From assembly GCA_013368315.1 (NCBI GenBank), contig JAACJM010000032.1, positions 186,001 through 250,000 on the forward strand: a stretch of DNA of 64,000 nucleotides, written 5' to 3'. Below the pieces are notes generated by a model, which ran no database searches, was not told where the DNA came from, and saw nothing but the letters and a program-made list of their open reading frames with translations. How positions within the stretch are numbered: position 1 is the stretch's first letter; each line of letters opens with the position of its first letter. The DNA comes from Tetrapyrgos nigripes. Lineage: Eukaryota; Basidiomycota; Agaricomycetes; Agaricales; Campanellaceae. The position numbers and the translations under genes are program-made. Positions 21,707 through 32,354 of the stretch are shown here, piece by piece.

Positions 21707-23300
21707 ATGGCTTTTTCCTTGCTCTCCCTCCCCAACGAGCTCATCCAAGACATTGTTGACGACCTCGCAGACGATCTCAATGCTCTCAAAGTCTGCTCCA
21801 TTGTCAACCGCCGACTCACATATTCGGCTCAAAAACATCTTTTTTACAAGGTCACCCTACGACCAGAACAAACACAGCAGTATCCTGGTTATAGAGGCAG
21901 CGCTTTTCTCTCTTTCTTCGAGGATCCAGCCCATCATCACTTCGCATGTCTGGTCAAACACCTCGTAGTCCAAAGCATGTACGAAGAGCGGCGTAGCTTG
22001 AAAGCAGAGGAATTGGACCAGACATACGGGTCTCTTCCCCGCATCTTCCAACTCCTTTCTAACATCGAGGAAATCATCATCCCCATCTCATTCCTGTACT
22101 CGATTCGGGGCTTTCGGGACCCGGTTGATGAAAACAGCGCCAACCCATCCTTGAACGGTTGGAAGTCCTCATTGATCACCGCGCTTCAGAAACCAACTCT
22201 TCGTTTCATCCGAGTGGAAAAAGATAGTCCGATCAGAAGTCGTCCCATAAATCCCGACGTAAAATACTTGGTTTCGGGGTTCTTCAGCTCTCTCCGATGT
22301 TCTCATTATGCACTTCGTCTCAGTATAGCGGCTACTGAGTTGTCTTTTCGAAGATCTCAGTCTCTAGCTGCATCGACCACGGAAAGTGACCTAGGAAGCG
22401 GATATCATACTTTGGATCTCGTCGGCATTGCAACTCTCACTAGCAGCGCAATCAGAGACCTAGTTCGGGTCCTGTCAGCAGTGCCTTATATGCGGTCATC
22501 CAGACTGGAGATGCTTCACCTTGTAAACCTGGCTACTCGGGATGCTACAGATTCGGAACATGAGATACAGATGTTCCTCGACACGTTCAAGAAATCTCTG
22601 CAGCATCTACATTTGCAATATATCAGGCCGTCAAGTCAGTAATGTTATTGTCTCTGAACCCCGTAACGCATTGTTGACTGACAGTGATGATATAGGCCAT
22701 TTGTATGCAGAAACCTCCCTCAATTTTGAGGATTGTTCTGCTCTTAAAACACTGATGTGGAGCTGCTCGATTGTACGCGAACAGTTGGGAGAAACTGGTA
22801 CCAGTTACCTACTCTACATCGCCAAGTCCATGAAAACAGTCTCCCACTCCTTAACTATCGAGAAGGTTATTCTCGATATCGTGTGTGGCAGGTCACGCTC
22901 CGATGAAGACAGCAGCGCTGGTCGTCCAGACATTCCCGAAAATTTGACCCCAAGTCCCAGTGACATCCAGGCCTGGAAAATCATTGACGACCATTTTTCT
23001 CCTGAATCCAGCGTTCCGTGTCTACAGGAGTTTAGGGTCATCCAGAGGTTTCGCGGTACTCAGGGTGCTCAGATGACTCTTCAGGATGAACAGTATGAAT
23101 CCGTTGTGCAGAGTTTGAAGCAGATGCTCAATTTGATGGACAAGAGAGGTATCTTGACAGTTGAAGTAACAACTGAACTGGTGAGGTCCATTCCTATTTT
23201 TTACAGTGACTTCGGAACTAACCTCTTCTTTACTATCAGAGCGAGGCCGGAGTACAATTGCTACGAGGGCTACAGTAGAATGGAGTCACACACACGATGA
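21707..23300 (+). CDS. F-box-like protein
   Basis: Two exons (21707-22638 and 22685-23300) join through a 46-nt intron (GTAATG..GACTGACAG) into a protein of 515 residues. The join reads QYIRPSS then HDDIGHLYAETSLNFED. The N-terminus LLSLPNELIQDIVDDLADDL is F-box-like, followed by ALKVCSIVNRRLTYSAQKHLFYKV, the usual F-box and post-F-box helix in agaricomycetes. The remainder lacks obvious regular repeats. It probably acts as an SCF substrate adaptor; the substrate is unknown. The intron start could also be a GTCAAG six bases earlier, also in frame. Confidence 0.8.
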
Positions 23301-24229
23301 CGAGTGCAGAAAAGATGCACGAGGTTGAAAGACAATGAACATACATTATATGAATGAAGAACTGAGAATGTAATATAAACCAAGTAAATATTGTACAGGC
23401 ACTCGTTTCAAGCAACAAGCAACTGTGCTCCTCTGGCCCTCTGGCTCGCCCATGCCGTTCGTCAGAGATCCGAATCCGAAATAACGAGTTTCGCAGGAAT
23501 AGTCTGTCGTCCTGATCAATTTTGGCCCTGTCCGACATGGTGGTCATCGCAGAACGAAAGAAATAGAGAATGAAAATGAATGATGCATATGGATTATAAA
23601 GAAACGCAGTGCCAGCTAACTTGCAGAAGCTTATTTGCTGCCTGTCCCGGACGCTTTCGATATTTGGGACTCTTCCTCAAAGCAAGTTTTCGCTGGAAAG
23701 AAGGAATACGAAGTTTTAGGTACTAGGGGGGTGTGGGCCGCCATATATGTCGGCAAGTACGAGTCCGAGGTGTGCCAAGTCCCTCTCGAGTTCGCACCTC
23801 ATCCCGTCAGTTTCGCTTGACATAGGAAACTGAAAGCTGGACTGGACTGCTCGGATTTCCGGCGTAAACGAAGTCCGGAACAAGGACCCCGGACGTAGGT
23901 ACAAATGCAGTAAGGGCGCACTGCGCGCACCTGTAAATGACCATGGCCTGTGACTGACTGCCTGTGCTTTGCATACGGTACCTCATGCATACAGTACAAT
24001 CCAAGAGACAGATATGACTTCATTGAAGAAATTGTACTATTTACTGAAAATTGTCAGAACCAGTCGGCGACTCGGTGATGACTCTTGTATCACAGGATTT
24101 AGGTAGTATATAAGGACTAAAGGTTCATCAGCTACAATGCAATGTTGAAAGCATGATAGTACAATCAACTTCCTCCCGAAACAAGTAGCAAGGCTTTAAG
24201 CTTCACTCAGTGTGCGACTGGCCCATAGC
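23301..24229. other. Intergenic, includes a short segment duplicated at 25549
   Basis: About 33 bp at 23690-23722 (CGCTGGAAAGAAGGAATACG and following) recur at 25549-25581. A short open frame at 23635-23820 overlaps it, without recognisable domains. The part nearest 24230 is hydrophobin 3' UTR. Confidence 0.5.
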
Positions 24230-24747
24230 TTAGAGGTTGATGGGAGTGCAGCCGAGGGCAACGACACCGTCTACGAGGAACAAAATCAAGATTCTGCACC
24301 ACAAACACGAAGGGAAAGGACGTTATACTCACTGAAACTGTTGTTCTCGCAGCAAACGGGTTGAGCAGTGCAAGAGTTTCCTGCGACACCGACGGTGATG
24401 GGGGAGCAAGTCAAACCGATCTTTTGACACAAGCTTCAATTAACGGAGAACGACGACAAGAATTGACTCACTGGGGCAGTGATGTCGCCAACGACGATGT
24501 CGAGTAAGTCCAAGAGGCCAGAGACGAGGTTGTTGTGGGTGTTGTGGGTATCCTGGACGGATTGACAGCTGGAGGGTGGTAAGGCAGGGAGAGGAAAAGA
24601 AAAAGCAACAAAGATGAGCGACATCATCGAAAGAGCTCAAGGACGACTTTACCACTGGAGAGAGCCAGTGTCGCACTGGTCACGACGGACAGGAGTGGCA
24701 GCCGCAAGGGTTGCGAAGGCAGCAACAGTGATGAACTTGAATTGCAT
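24230..24747 (-). CDS. Class I hydrophobin
   Basis: Four exons (24653-24747, 24472-24568, 24333-24420 and 24230-24270) encode 106 residues. A signal peptide ([19 protein letters not shown]) precedes the mature chain. Eight cysteines occur in the hydrophobin order: [10 protein letters not shown], then LTCSPI, then NSC, VCCENN and GCTPINL. The spacing between the third and fourth Cys is long, as in class I. Hydrophobins are secreted and assemble into amphipathic films on aerial hyphae, fruiting bodies and spores. All four exon joins restore frame. The first intron (84 nt) lies between Cys2 and Cys3 of the first CC pair. A truncated copy lies about 400 bp upstream. Confidence 0.95.
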
Positions 24748-25110
24748 GATGGAGTAAGGAGAGGAGGAGTTCTGAGCAGAAGAGCTGTTGGCTGGAGAGG
24801 GTAAAACTGAACTGTGAGTGAAGTCCGAGTGAAGAAAGGTTGAGGGATAGAAGGGTCTTTATAGGTTTTCAGAGGGTTTAGTCTGGTTTGCAGTGTAAGA
24901 ACGAATTATGGTGCACAAATGGAACCCTCCGAGGCGTGTTTTCCTCCATTTTCGCTTAACGGGACTTCGAATTCGGGTCCTCGTATTTCGGTTTGGAACA
25001 ACTCGAGGGCCCAAGCCAGCTTTCATTCAGACCCTCGGATGATAAGAGTTGTCCTCGACCTATAGACAACCTCCAGCAGGAAATCCTCCGAGGCCTGCGT
25101 CTGTGACTTC
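24748..25110. promoter_or_regulatory. Hydrophobin promoter region
   Basis: Upstream of the hydrophobin start. A TATA-like CTATAAAGA on the minus strand lies at about 24856-24864, about 110 bp before the ATG. The distal part shows nothing further. Confidence 0.4.
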
Positions 25111-25390
25111 ATGCAGCCAAGAGCAACAACACCATCTACAAAGAGCTGCAAGAGGCCAGAGACGATGCCGTTAGCATCCTGGACGGATTAGCAGCTAGAG
25201 GGCGATAACCAGGTGCGGAAGGAAAGGAGAAGCGAAGAGATGAGCGACGATACCATCAAAAGAGAGCTCAAGGTCAACTTTACTATTGAGGAGGACCGCT
25301 GTCGCACTAGTCACGACAGACAGGTGTGGGAACCGCAAGAATGACGACCGCAAGGGTGGCGAGGGCAGCAGCGGTAATGAAGTGCATGAT
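25111..25390 (-). pseudogene. Truncated hydrophobin relic
   Basis: The order of segments matches the functional hydrophobin. 25111-25145 resembles its last exon (GCAGCCAAGAGCAACAACAC against GCAGCCGAGGGCAACGACAC). 25148-25210 resembles the second exon (CAAGAGGCCAGAGACGA, ATCCTGGACGGATTA-CAGCT). 25215-25390 resembles intron 1, exon 1 and the start. About 230 bp corresponding to the third exon and its two introns are missing, and the remaining frames are disrupted. It lies in the same orientation directly upstream of the intact gene. Confidence 0.75.
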
Positions 25391-26310
25391 GAAGAGAGTG
25401 AGTGTAAGGACGGTTTACGACACTTGCAAGGAACTTGGGGTCATCATGTCAAGGTGGTTCAATTCACGAATTGAGGCGAAGAATACGTGGACGAAGTCAC
25501 GGTGGTCCACTGGATCACCAAAATGACGGCGACCTGCAATCGCTTGTCGCTGGAAAGAAGGAATACGAAGTTTTAGATACCGTCACGACTGCTGCCTGCG
25601 CTACACCTTGACATGTTCATGCTCTTCACCACCAAATTTGACGCGTCTTCGTTGGCAACTTGGACCCTTCAGCAATTTCCATCGGTTTCTTGTGCACTTT
25701 ATATGACCCAGTTTCCTTGAAAAAACCTAGGATAGAGTGGCCTGAGCTGGAAGATTGGGCAGCGCCGGCCCAGCGGAAGAAAGGTTGTCGGACAACTTGA
25801 ACACGTGCATTGAGTCGGTGCTGACGAACAACGAACATCTACGCCAGTCTCGTTTGCCTAACCCTTCGTCTTTTGGGTGATGAAGAGAAGGAAGAGGTGT
25901 TCGGCCTGTCTACAATCATTAAGAGCTGTCGGATTACGTGTTATGGTGTTTTGAGAAAAGGACTCAGGTGAGCCTTCTGTAAGTATCAATTAGGAAGAGA
26001 CGCTCGGCCTTGAGAGATCTCACACACACACACAGATGCGAAACGCTGTAGAACTGCTGTAGACTCAGGTGAGCCTTCTGTAAGTATCAATTAGGAAGAG
26101 ATGCTCGTTTGGCAGGGCCTTGAGAGATCTCACACACACACTGCTGTAGACTATGGTTCTATAAATTCTAGACGACCGACATGGCCTTCCTCAATCTCTC
26201 CTCACGGCTTCAAGAAACTGATCATAACGACGTGAGGACTGTCTCTAAGTTAACTATGAAGCTAAAACTCATATAAACCCTGCCAGGCCTAGGGATTATC
26301 TATCCTGCTG
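25391..26310. repeat. Intergenic with tandem duplication containing (CA)n
   Basis: GACTCAGGTGAGCCTTCTGT starts at 25961 and again at 26062, a period of 101 bp. Both units hold TCTCACACACACACA and end near CTGCTGTAGA; unit 2 has a short insertion (GTTTGGCAGG). The earlier part includes the 33-bp segment shared with 23690. No gene was seen. Confidence 0.7.
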
Positions 26311-27909
26311 ATGGCAACCCAAATCTCAAATATTTTGGATTCGTTTCCTCGACAATTCGGGACGTACACCCTCAATGGTACTCTTCTCATCACGCTACTC
26401 CTGCTCACCCTCTTCCTCGTACTCCTCCTATCTTATGATGTCTCACAATCCCTTGTAGACGCAAAACTCGCGGCAAAACATTTCAAACAAGAGCATCTTC
26501 CACCCGAGATCCTTGCTCTCGTCTTCTCTTTTTCCATTGATGAAAGCGTAATTGGGACCCTTTCCATTTCGTGTCCCGCTCTTCGCTTGTCCCAAGTCTG
26601 TCAACGCTGGCGTCAGCTAATTCGACATACACCGTCTCTATGGTCAACCATGAAAATCGCCATTTTTTCGGACGACTGTAGCCAGAGAATCACAAACCTG
26701 TTTGATTTGCATCTGCAGCTATCACGACAGCATCCACTCCAACTCCATCTCTCCATGGTGACGGCCTCAAGGACATCATGTTATGTCCTGCAGTCACTTT
26801 TCAGACACTCTTCCCGTTGGGCAACGCTTCGTCTAGCTGCAAATCTGTTGACCAGCAGCAATTTTCCAGTTGGTGGGCGCAGTCTGACATTACTCAAGCG
26901 TCTTGAAATCGATGGATCTGGCTATCAAGAATCAAGCTCTATCCCAAATACCTTTCAGACTGCCCCTGTCCTGGAAGAGGTCATATTCCACGGCTTCAGC
27001 CCTTCAGTCATTGCACTTCCATTCGCACAATTGACTCGGCTGACTTTCCGGGGCATTTTCATGACAGACGCCTTCGGTTGTCTGAAAAAGGCTTCTGGTG
27101 TCCGTCATGTCGTTTTCACTTGTTGTAGAAATGACTTTGGTTTTGACTTTCGTGATGAAGATGATCCCGATTACCTAGATCCGGAGCGTCTACAACTCCA
27201 AAATCTGCAGTCGCTTTCAGTCTCTTTTGGTCAAAATAGAGCTTTATCGGGCCTCCTAGACCACTTCACGCTACCTTCTCTCGACCATCTCTTTCTGAAC
27301 GTCACTCTCACGAACGACCTTAAACTTTCGCTACACCACAAGGTCCTGCCATCATTTTTCACCCGCTCGCACTGTAATATCACCTCTCTAAGCGTAGTCA
27401 ACCTGGTGTTTGGGGACCTGGATATCATCACTCTCGTTCAGGCTCTTCCTACTCTCCGTAACCTGGTCATTCATGAATCCGTGGTTTCCGATATACCGGA
27501 AAACCCTGTTCTGACTGAAGGCTTCTTCCAACGGATGACCGTCAAACATGGACAATCATCACAACCTATTTTACTCCCTCATTTGAAGGAACTCGATCTA
27601 CAATACCATGTCGGCTCCTTTCCAGAGTCAGCTTTCCTCGAGATGGTCCGTTCTCGTTGGAGACCGGACCTGGATGCGTACACGGTCGAGAGTCTCGTTT
27701 CGCTGACTCTTCGTCCTTTTGGAGATGAAGAACACTTGGAGAATGGAGGGGCAAACTTGGATCTGGCTCTACAAACCTTTGGAGCAGCGGGGTTATGTGG
27801 CTTAATGCCTCCTGTGAAGAGGACTCCGCGGGTCAGTCAGACAGTGATCAGAAATGGAAGGGTTGTTAGGGTTTTTAAATATGACCGTCCTGGTGGCTTG
27901 GTTTACTGA
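26311..27909 (+). CDS. F-box-like protein with N-terminal membrane segment
   Basis: A single exon of 532 residues. Residues about 20-43 form a strongly hydrophobic stretch (LNGTLLITLLLLTLFLVLLL), long enough for one transmembrane helix. It is followed by an F-box-like region, LPPEILALVFSFSIDES, and RLSQVCQRWRQLIRHTPSLW. Irregular leucine-rich sequence fills the rest. The domain order is therefore membrane anchor, F-box, LRR-like region, whereas the other F-box proteins here have no membrane segment. It could place an SCF complex at an endomembrane or could be a cleaved signal-like sequence; this is inference. The ATG at 26311 follows an in-frame stop close by. Confidence 0.75.
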   Translation: MATQISNILDSFPRQFGTYTLNGTLLITLLLLTLFLVLLLSYDVSQSLVDAKLAAKHFKQEHLPPEILALVFSFSIDESVIGTLSISCPALRLSQVCQRWRQLIRHTPSLWSTMKIAIFSDDCSQRITNLFDLHLQLSRQHPLQLHLSMVTASRTSCYVLQSLFRHSSRWATLRLAANLLTSSNFPVGGRSLTLLKRLEIDGSGYQESSSIPNTFQTAPVLEEVIFHGFSPSVIALPFAQLTRLTFRGIFMTDAFGCLKKASGVRHVVFTCCRNDFGFDFRDEDDPDYLDPERLQLQNLQSLSVSFGQNRALSGLLDHFTLPSLDHLFLNVTLTNDLKLSLHHKVLPSFFTRSHCNITSLSVVNLVFGDLDIITLVQALPTLRNLVIHESVVSDIPENPVLTEGFFQRMTVKHGQSSQPILLPHLKELDLQYHVGSFPESAFLEMVRSRWRPDLDAYTVESLVSLTLRPFGDEEHLENGGANLDLALQTFGAAGLCGLMPPVKRTPRVSQTVIRNGRVVRVFKYDRPGGLVY

Positions 27910-28489
27910 TGTGCATCGTGTGCTCAAGTTGGACGCAGACTCCAGAGTCCAAGCCACTCTTAGCGACCCTAGGCCTGAAGTCACTGTGGGGGTCGACGTT
28001 CAGATTCACAAGCTGATGGGACATGGGACTGACAGAGTGACAGTGACATGACGTGTATCGATGCTATGTACAGAGCTAGCTTGCTTGACTCGAATATCTG
28101 CATAATAAGTAATATCGCGCGAGATATAGTGGAAATTACAATGATCGATGGTCAGTGAAAGTCGTGAATTATCGTTACATCATTATGCTGCTACATGTAC
28201 AGTAACTATGTATACAGTTTAAGTATCAGTATCAGTAGAGTCTAGTATGTATGCAGAGAGACGTGCACGATCTAGGGAGTATGAAAAGTGAGACAGTGAG
28301 CTGTGGTGATTCATGCATATGAAAGCAATGTGACGAGAGGAGAGGAGACGAGTGTCTAGTAGGGGTCCGGTGTACATACTAGTAGTGGTTACGAATGATA
28401 AGAACAAAAGAAGAACGATGAACGAAATGAACGAAATGATTGCAACTGATTGATCATTCCTGAGAGGTCTTTTGAAGACAAATTAAAAA
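27910..28489. other. Intergenic between convergent genes
   Basis: 3' regions of the F-box gene (plus) and arrestin-like gene (minus). No supported gene. Confidence 0.5.
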
Positions 28490-30057
28490 TTAAAACTGCC
28501 CGAGACTGGCAGGCTCGGATTCAGACCATCGATCCGTCACTAATGTGATAGGAATAGCACTGTGTATAGGGATGAAGTCTGTAAGGCTCTCACGTTGTCC
28601 TGCAATTGACAAGATGATAAAATCCTGTGATTAAAAAAGGCAGAATAAATTCGGTTTTTATGAGCAACAGGCAACGAAGACAAGCGCATGTAATGAGCAC
28701 TCACCCTGATAGAAACATTCCCCGCATCAAACTGTCCCACTTGGACATCCTCATTAACTTCAATTTCTCCTTCCCAATCCAGACTTCCCTCTACATCTTT
28801 ATCATGATCAACACCCAAATCTACGCCCGCAGAATCAAACGGCGGAGGCGAAGCCCTAATTTTTCCCTTCCCAATCACCAAATTCTGCCAAGCTACCTCA
28901 TCGTACAATTTGATAGCAACCTGTCGATGAACCGTGACGGATAACATCATAGCAGAGGAATCTGTTGATCTCCACGATCCTCCTTGTTCGGGTGTTTCAC
29001 CGACGTAGAGATGAGAAAGGAGGGATCGGAGGGAGGGAAGTTTGCCTGCTATCTGGATGTGGAAGGGGATGGTATCACGGAGGGCGAAGACGTGGATTGC
29101 TGGGAGGAAGAACTAGAAAACGAAACGGAACGGAACGAAAAGAAAGAAAGGGTGTTTAGTGAAAGGCATAGTTTGGAAAGCCGAAAAAAAACTCACATGC
29201 GTTTGTAGACATGTCAAGTTGGACCATTTGTTGGCTCTGAGTGCGGCAGAGGTCTGAGACCATTCTTCAGGACATAACTTCACCGAAGAAAAGAATGCAA
29301 AATTGGTAGATATTATGGGCTGTGCAGGACGTCTGCGTAGTAGGTAGTTCAAGGGGACAGTAACACTGGGCAAGAGTCATTATCATGATCAGACGCGTCA
29401 AGATAATAAAAAAACGGAAAGACTACATACGTCTTGTTATGTACCCAAAGTATCTTAGTCGTCTTGACTATCACCTTCAAGCTGTACTCGGATTGGACTG
29501 ACACGCCAGACAGCGCATCAGAAGATTCGTAGGATGGTGGTAAAGGTGCTTCAAGCCTCCCATCCCTGAAAGTGGAGGGAAAAGCGACCGAGAAGGGTAT
29601 TGATTCGGGAACAGAGCCGTAGAGAGGTGATTGAAGACGCCATAAGACGTATTTCTCGTTCACTGTTTTTATAAATCTCGAAGCTGCATTGGGTCCAGAC
29701 AAGGAATATTTTAATCTTCCTTGGAACTATAAGTACATACAGTCTTTCTCAACGCTTTATCTCTTCATAGAGTCTAGGTACACGACATACCTTGAGTAAA
29801 ACTTCAGATATATGATGACATCCATCTAAATGAACAGTCCCAGAAACGGCACTGCGTTGGGTATACACAGGCACCGTCGCGTCATCTTCTTGTTCGGTCA
29901 AGGTGACAGAAACATCTCCACATTTCTTCGTAAAGGTACCACGATGATAACGTCGTCGATTATGTGCAAGAGAGGATTCCCCGTTGTTAGGAATAGCAGA
30001 GTACGACGGAGGCAAGCTCGAGGGGGAGTATACAGGCAACACGACGGACGTGGCCAT
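28490..30057 (-). CDS. Arrestin-like protein
   Basis: Five exons (29791-30057, 29431-29726, 29197-29365, 28705-29112 and 28490-28624) encode 424 residues, and every join keeps frame. The chain starts MATSVVLPVYSPSSLPPSYS (a PPSY motif) and has RGTFTKKCGDVSVTLTEQED, then SGTVHLDG for the N-terminal arrestin sandwich. ETYxLWR-type and LPPSYESS sequences are followed by NYLLRRRPAQPI and FLPAIHVFALRDTIPFHIQI in the C-terminal half. Fungal alpha-arrestin-like proteins link membrane cargo to ubiquitin ligases through PPxY-type motifs. The two PPSY motifs here fit that role. Soluble, cytosolic. Confidence 0.8.
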
Positions 30058-30709
30058 GGGGAGTTAGGTATAAGGGTTTCGGGTTCATTTAGACGTACCT
30101 GTTGCTTTTTATCTTTATGCGATGTCGGATGCACGGAGCACTGAGCGTCGAAAAATTTGGATCGCTAATAAGTTACTAAGCGATCGGTCCAAAGTCCAGC
30201 CACTTCGAATGATATCATTTTTCATTTCATGGAGTTGCCTTTACCTTCAAGTGACAGAAATTCTTGGCAGAAGGGTTATCATCTACCAGGTTCAGTTCTG
30301 TTCAGTTTGGAATCTGAGAGATTGAAGAGCAGTACTTGTACGCCTCGAAAGACACCTTCAAAGAAAGATGCATATGAAGATACTGCAGAGTAATCTCGGT
30401 GATGGGCCCGAGGCCCGAGGTCCGACGTCGGCACCGGTACAATTTGGTACCGAGCCGGTACAGTCGAAACCCTCCGCGCCGCTGGACACTATCGATAAAT
30501 TTATGTCCTCAGGTTTCATAGATAAACCGGAATATCCGGCACAGACAGCGTTCTAAATAGATCTACAGTAAACCCAGGCGGTCTGCCTAAACTCCATACA
30601 GGTGCGTCAAGGTATATACGCGGACATTTACATGTCATTTGCCCATGCATGTTACGCCACACAATTGGAACAGGAAGCAAGCAAAAACGTACAAAATATC
30701 CACATTTCT
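30058..30709. other. Intergenic, GC-rich palindromic patch
   Basis: Promoter of the arrestin-like gene and 3' flank of the aminotransferase. 30405-30470 is GC-rich with repeated CCGAGG and GGTACCGAGCCGGTAC. No gene was seen. Confidence 0.4.
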
Positions 30710-32354
30710 TCACACACCATATCTCTCTACCCATCCCTTGTGGAATTTCTATTACGCAAGCTCATTAGTATCCAGTCAGTAAGCACCAAAGAAACCAAAA
30801 CTCACCTCCAATTTACCCACATACTCCTCCACACCGGGACATAAACATGTCAACCTATAATGCCACACCCCTTGCTTCTGCCCGAACCCACTCCCGGGGA
30901 CAACGCAAATGCCCGTCTCATCTAAAAGTTCCAATGCATACATCGCATCGGGTGCTTTACCCTTCGTCTTCGCCGTCTGTACCGCCTTATCACTCAAGGT
31001 AATCTCAGGGAACAAATACAGCGCTCCAGGAGACGGGTAACAAGTAACACCCTCGAGTTTGTTAAGTCGTTCAGACATCACGCCCGTCCTCTCAGCAAGA
31101 GCTTTGTGTATGGTATCGGTTTCTTCTTTCCAGAGCGAATACGATTCTTCTCCCTTCTGAGGTGGACGGACGAGGGTGTCTACGGCAATTTGGCCTTGGA
31201 GAGGTGGACAGAGACCCACGGAGACCATTTTGTAGATGAGAGCTAGGACCTCTGGAGAGATGTTGGTACATTCAAAGTATCCACCTCTCCTTCCACATTC
31301 GCCCAAGACACCTTTAGACGTGGAGTGGAAAGAGATGAGAGAAGCAGGGGAGGAAAGGTCATGTAAGACCTTTTTGAAGGAAGTGAAGGACACGGAAGGG
31401 TCTTTGACTCGGAGGTGGAGGTTGTCTTGGTAGACTTCGTCGGCGAGTAAGACGAGCGAATGCTCCTCGCATACACGGACCAAATCCTCCATCGTAGCCC
31501 GGTCTAGAACACTTCCAGTGGGATTTCCCGGGTTGATGACCACCAGCGCTTTGGGGTTAATTCCTTCATCCTTAGCCTTTTGCAGCGCTTCACGGACATC
31601 CTTGACCGAAGTAGACCAACCCGCTTGGGTCGATGATGAAAGATAGTATGGTATGGGTTTACCCTGGAATTGGGCAATAGTAGCGGTGTAGAGTGGGTAT
31701 TGCGGAATAGGGATAAGGATACCATCGTTCTGTGAAGCGATGAGCATACTGAGTAGTAAGCTCACGCCCGAACTGGCACCTGCGGTCAAGAAAATCGCGT
31801 TTGGATCCGAGAAATCGGTGTAACTTTTGTTTGGGTTGGCTTGAGTGAAACCGTCGCGTTCGGCGATGAATTTGGCGACGTTCTGACGGATGAAGGGGAC
31901 ACCTTGGGAGTGGGAGTAGGCACCGATCGAACCGATTTCGTGTTGGAGCTCGGATGCGCGAGCGAGGACGTCTGGAGGAAAGGCAGAGGGTGCGAGGGTA
32001 GAGAGTGCGGGGTATTCCATCAAGGCAGCGATCTAGAGGTTGGTGTTGGGTAATTGGGTTGCATAGAACGAGACCAGTACTTACCTGCCTGACGAAAGTA
32101 ATAGGCGGCTGATCCAAGCCTTTCTGCTGAGGATTACCGATGTTGGAGGAGATGATTCTGTCAAACGGTAGACCATGGTCCTCCTCCTTGAGCTTGTTGC
32201 GGTAATCCTCTGCCTTGATGGCAAGCTCGCCACGGACGGCGTATTCGACGTTGAGGACGGCAGGGTTGAGAGAAGCGGGAGTGAGCTGATGCATGATAGT
32301 GGTAGTCGAAAAGGGTCTGGACAGGTTTCTGAGGAGACGTGCAGCTAACCGCAT
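30710..32354 (-). CDS. Alanine aminotransferase, probably mitochondrial
   Basis: Three exons (32085-32354, 30806-32032 and 30710-30748) encode 511 residues. The first 20 residues (MRLAARLLRNLSRPFSTTT) are basic and Ser/Thr-rich, like a mitochondrial presequence; a second ATG follows at residue 21. Family motifs include NIGNPQQKGLDQPPITFVRQ, LTAGASSGVSLLL, VINPGNPTGS and LLADEVYQDN. The PLP lysine is in FHSTSKGVLGECGRRGG. The enzyme exchanges amino groups between alanine and 2-oxoglutarate. The true C-terminus (KFHKGWVERYGV) is on a tiny last exon; without the 57-nt intron the reading ends early in FGFFGAY. Confidence 0.9.
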
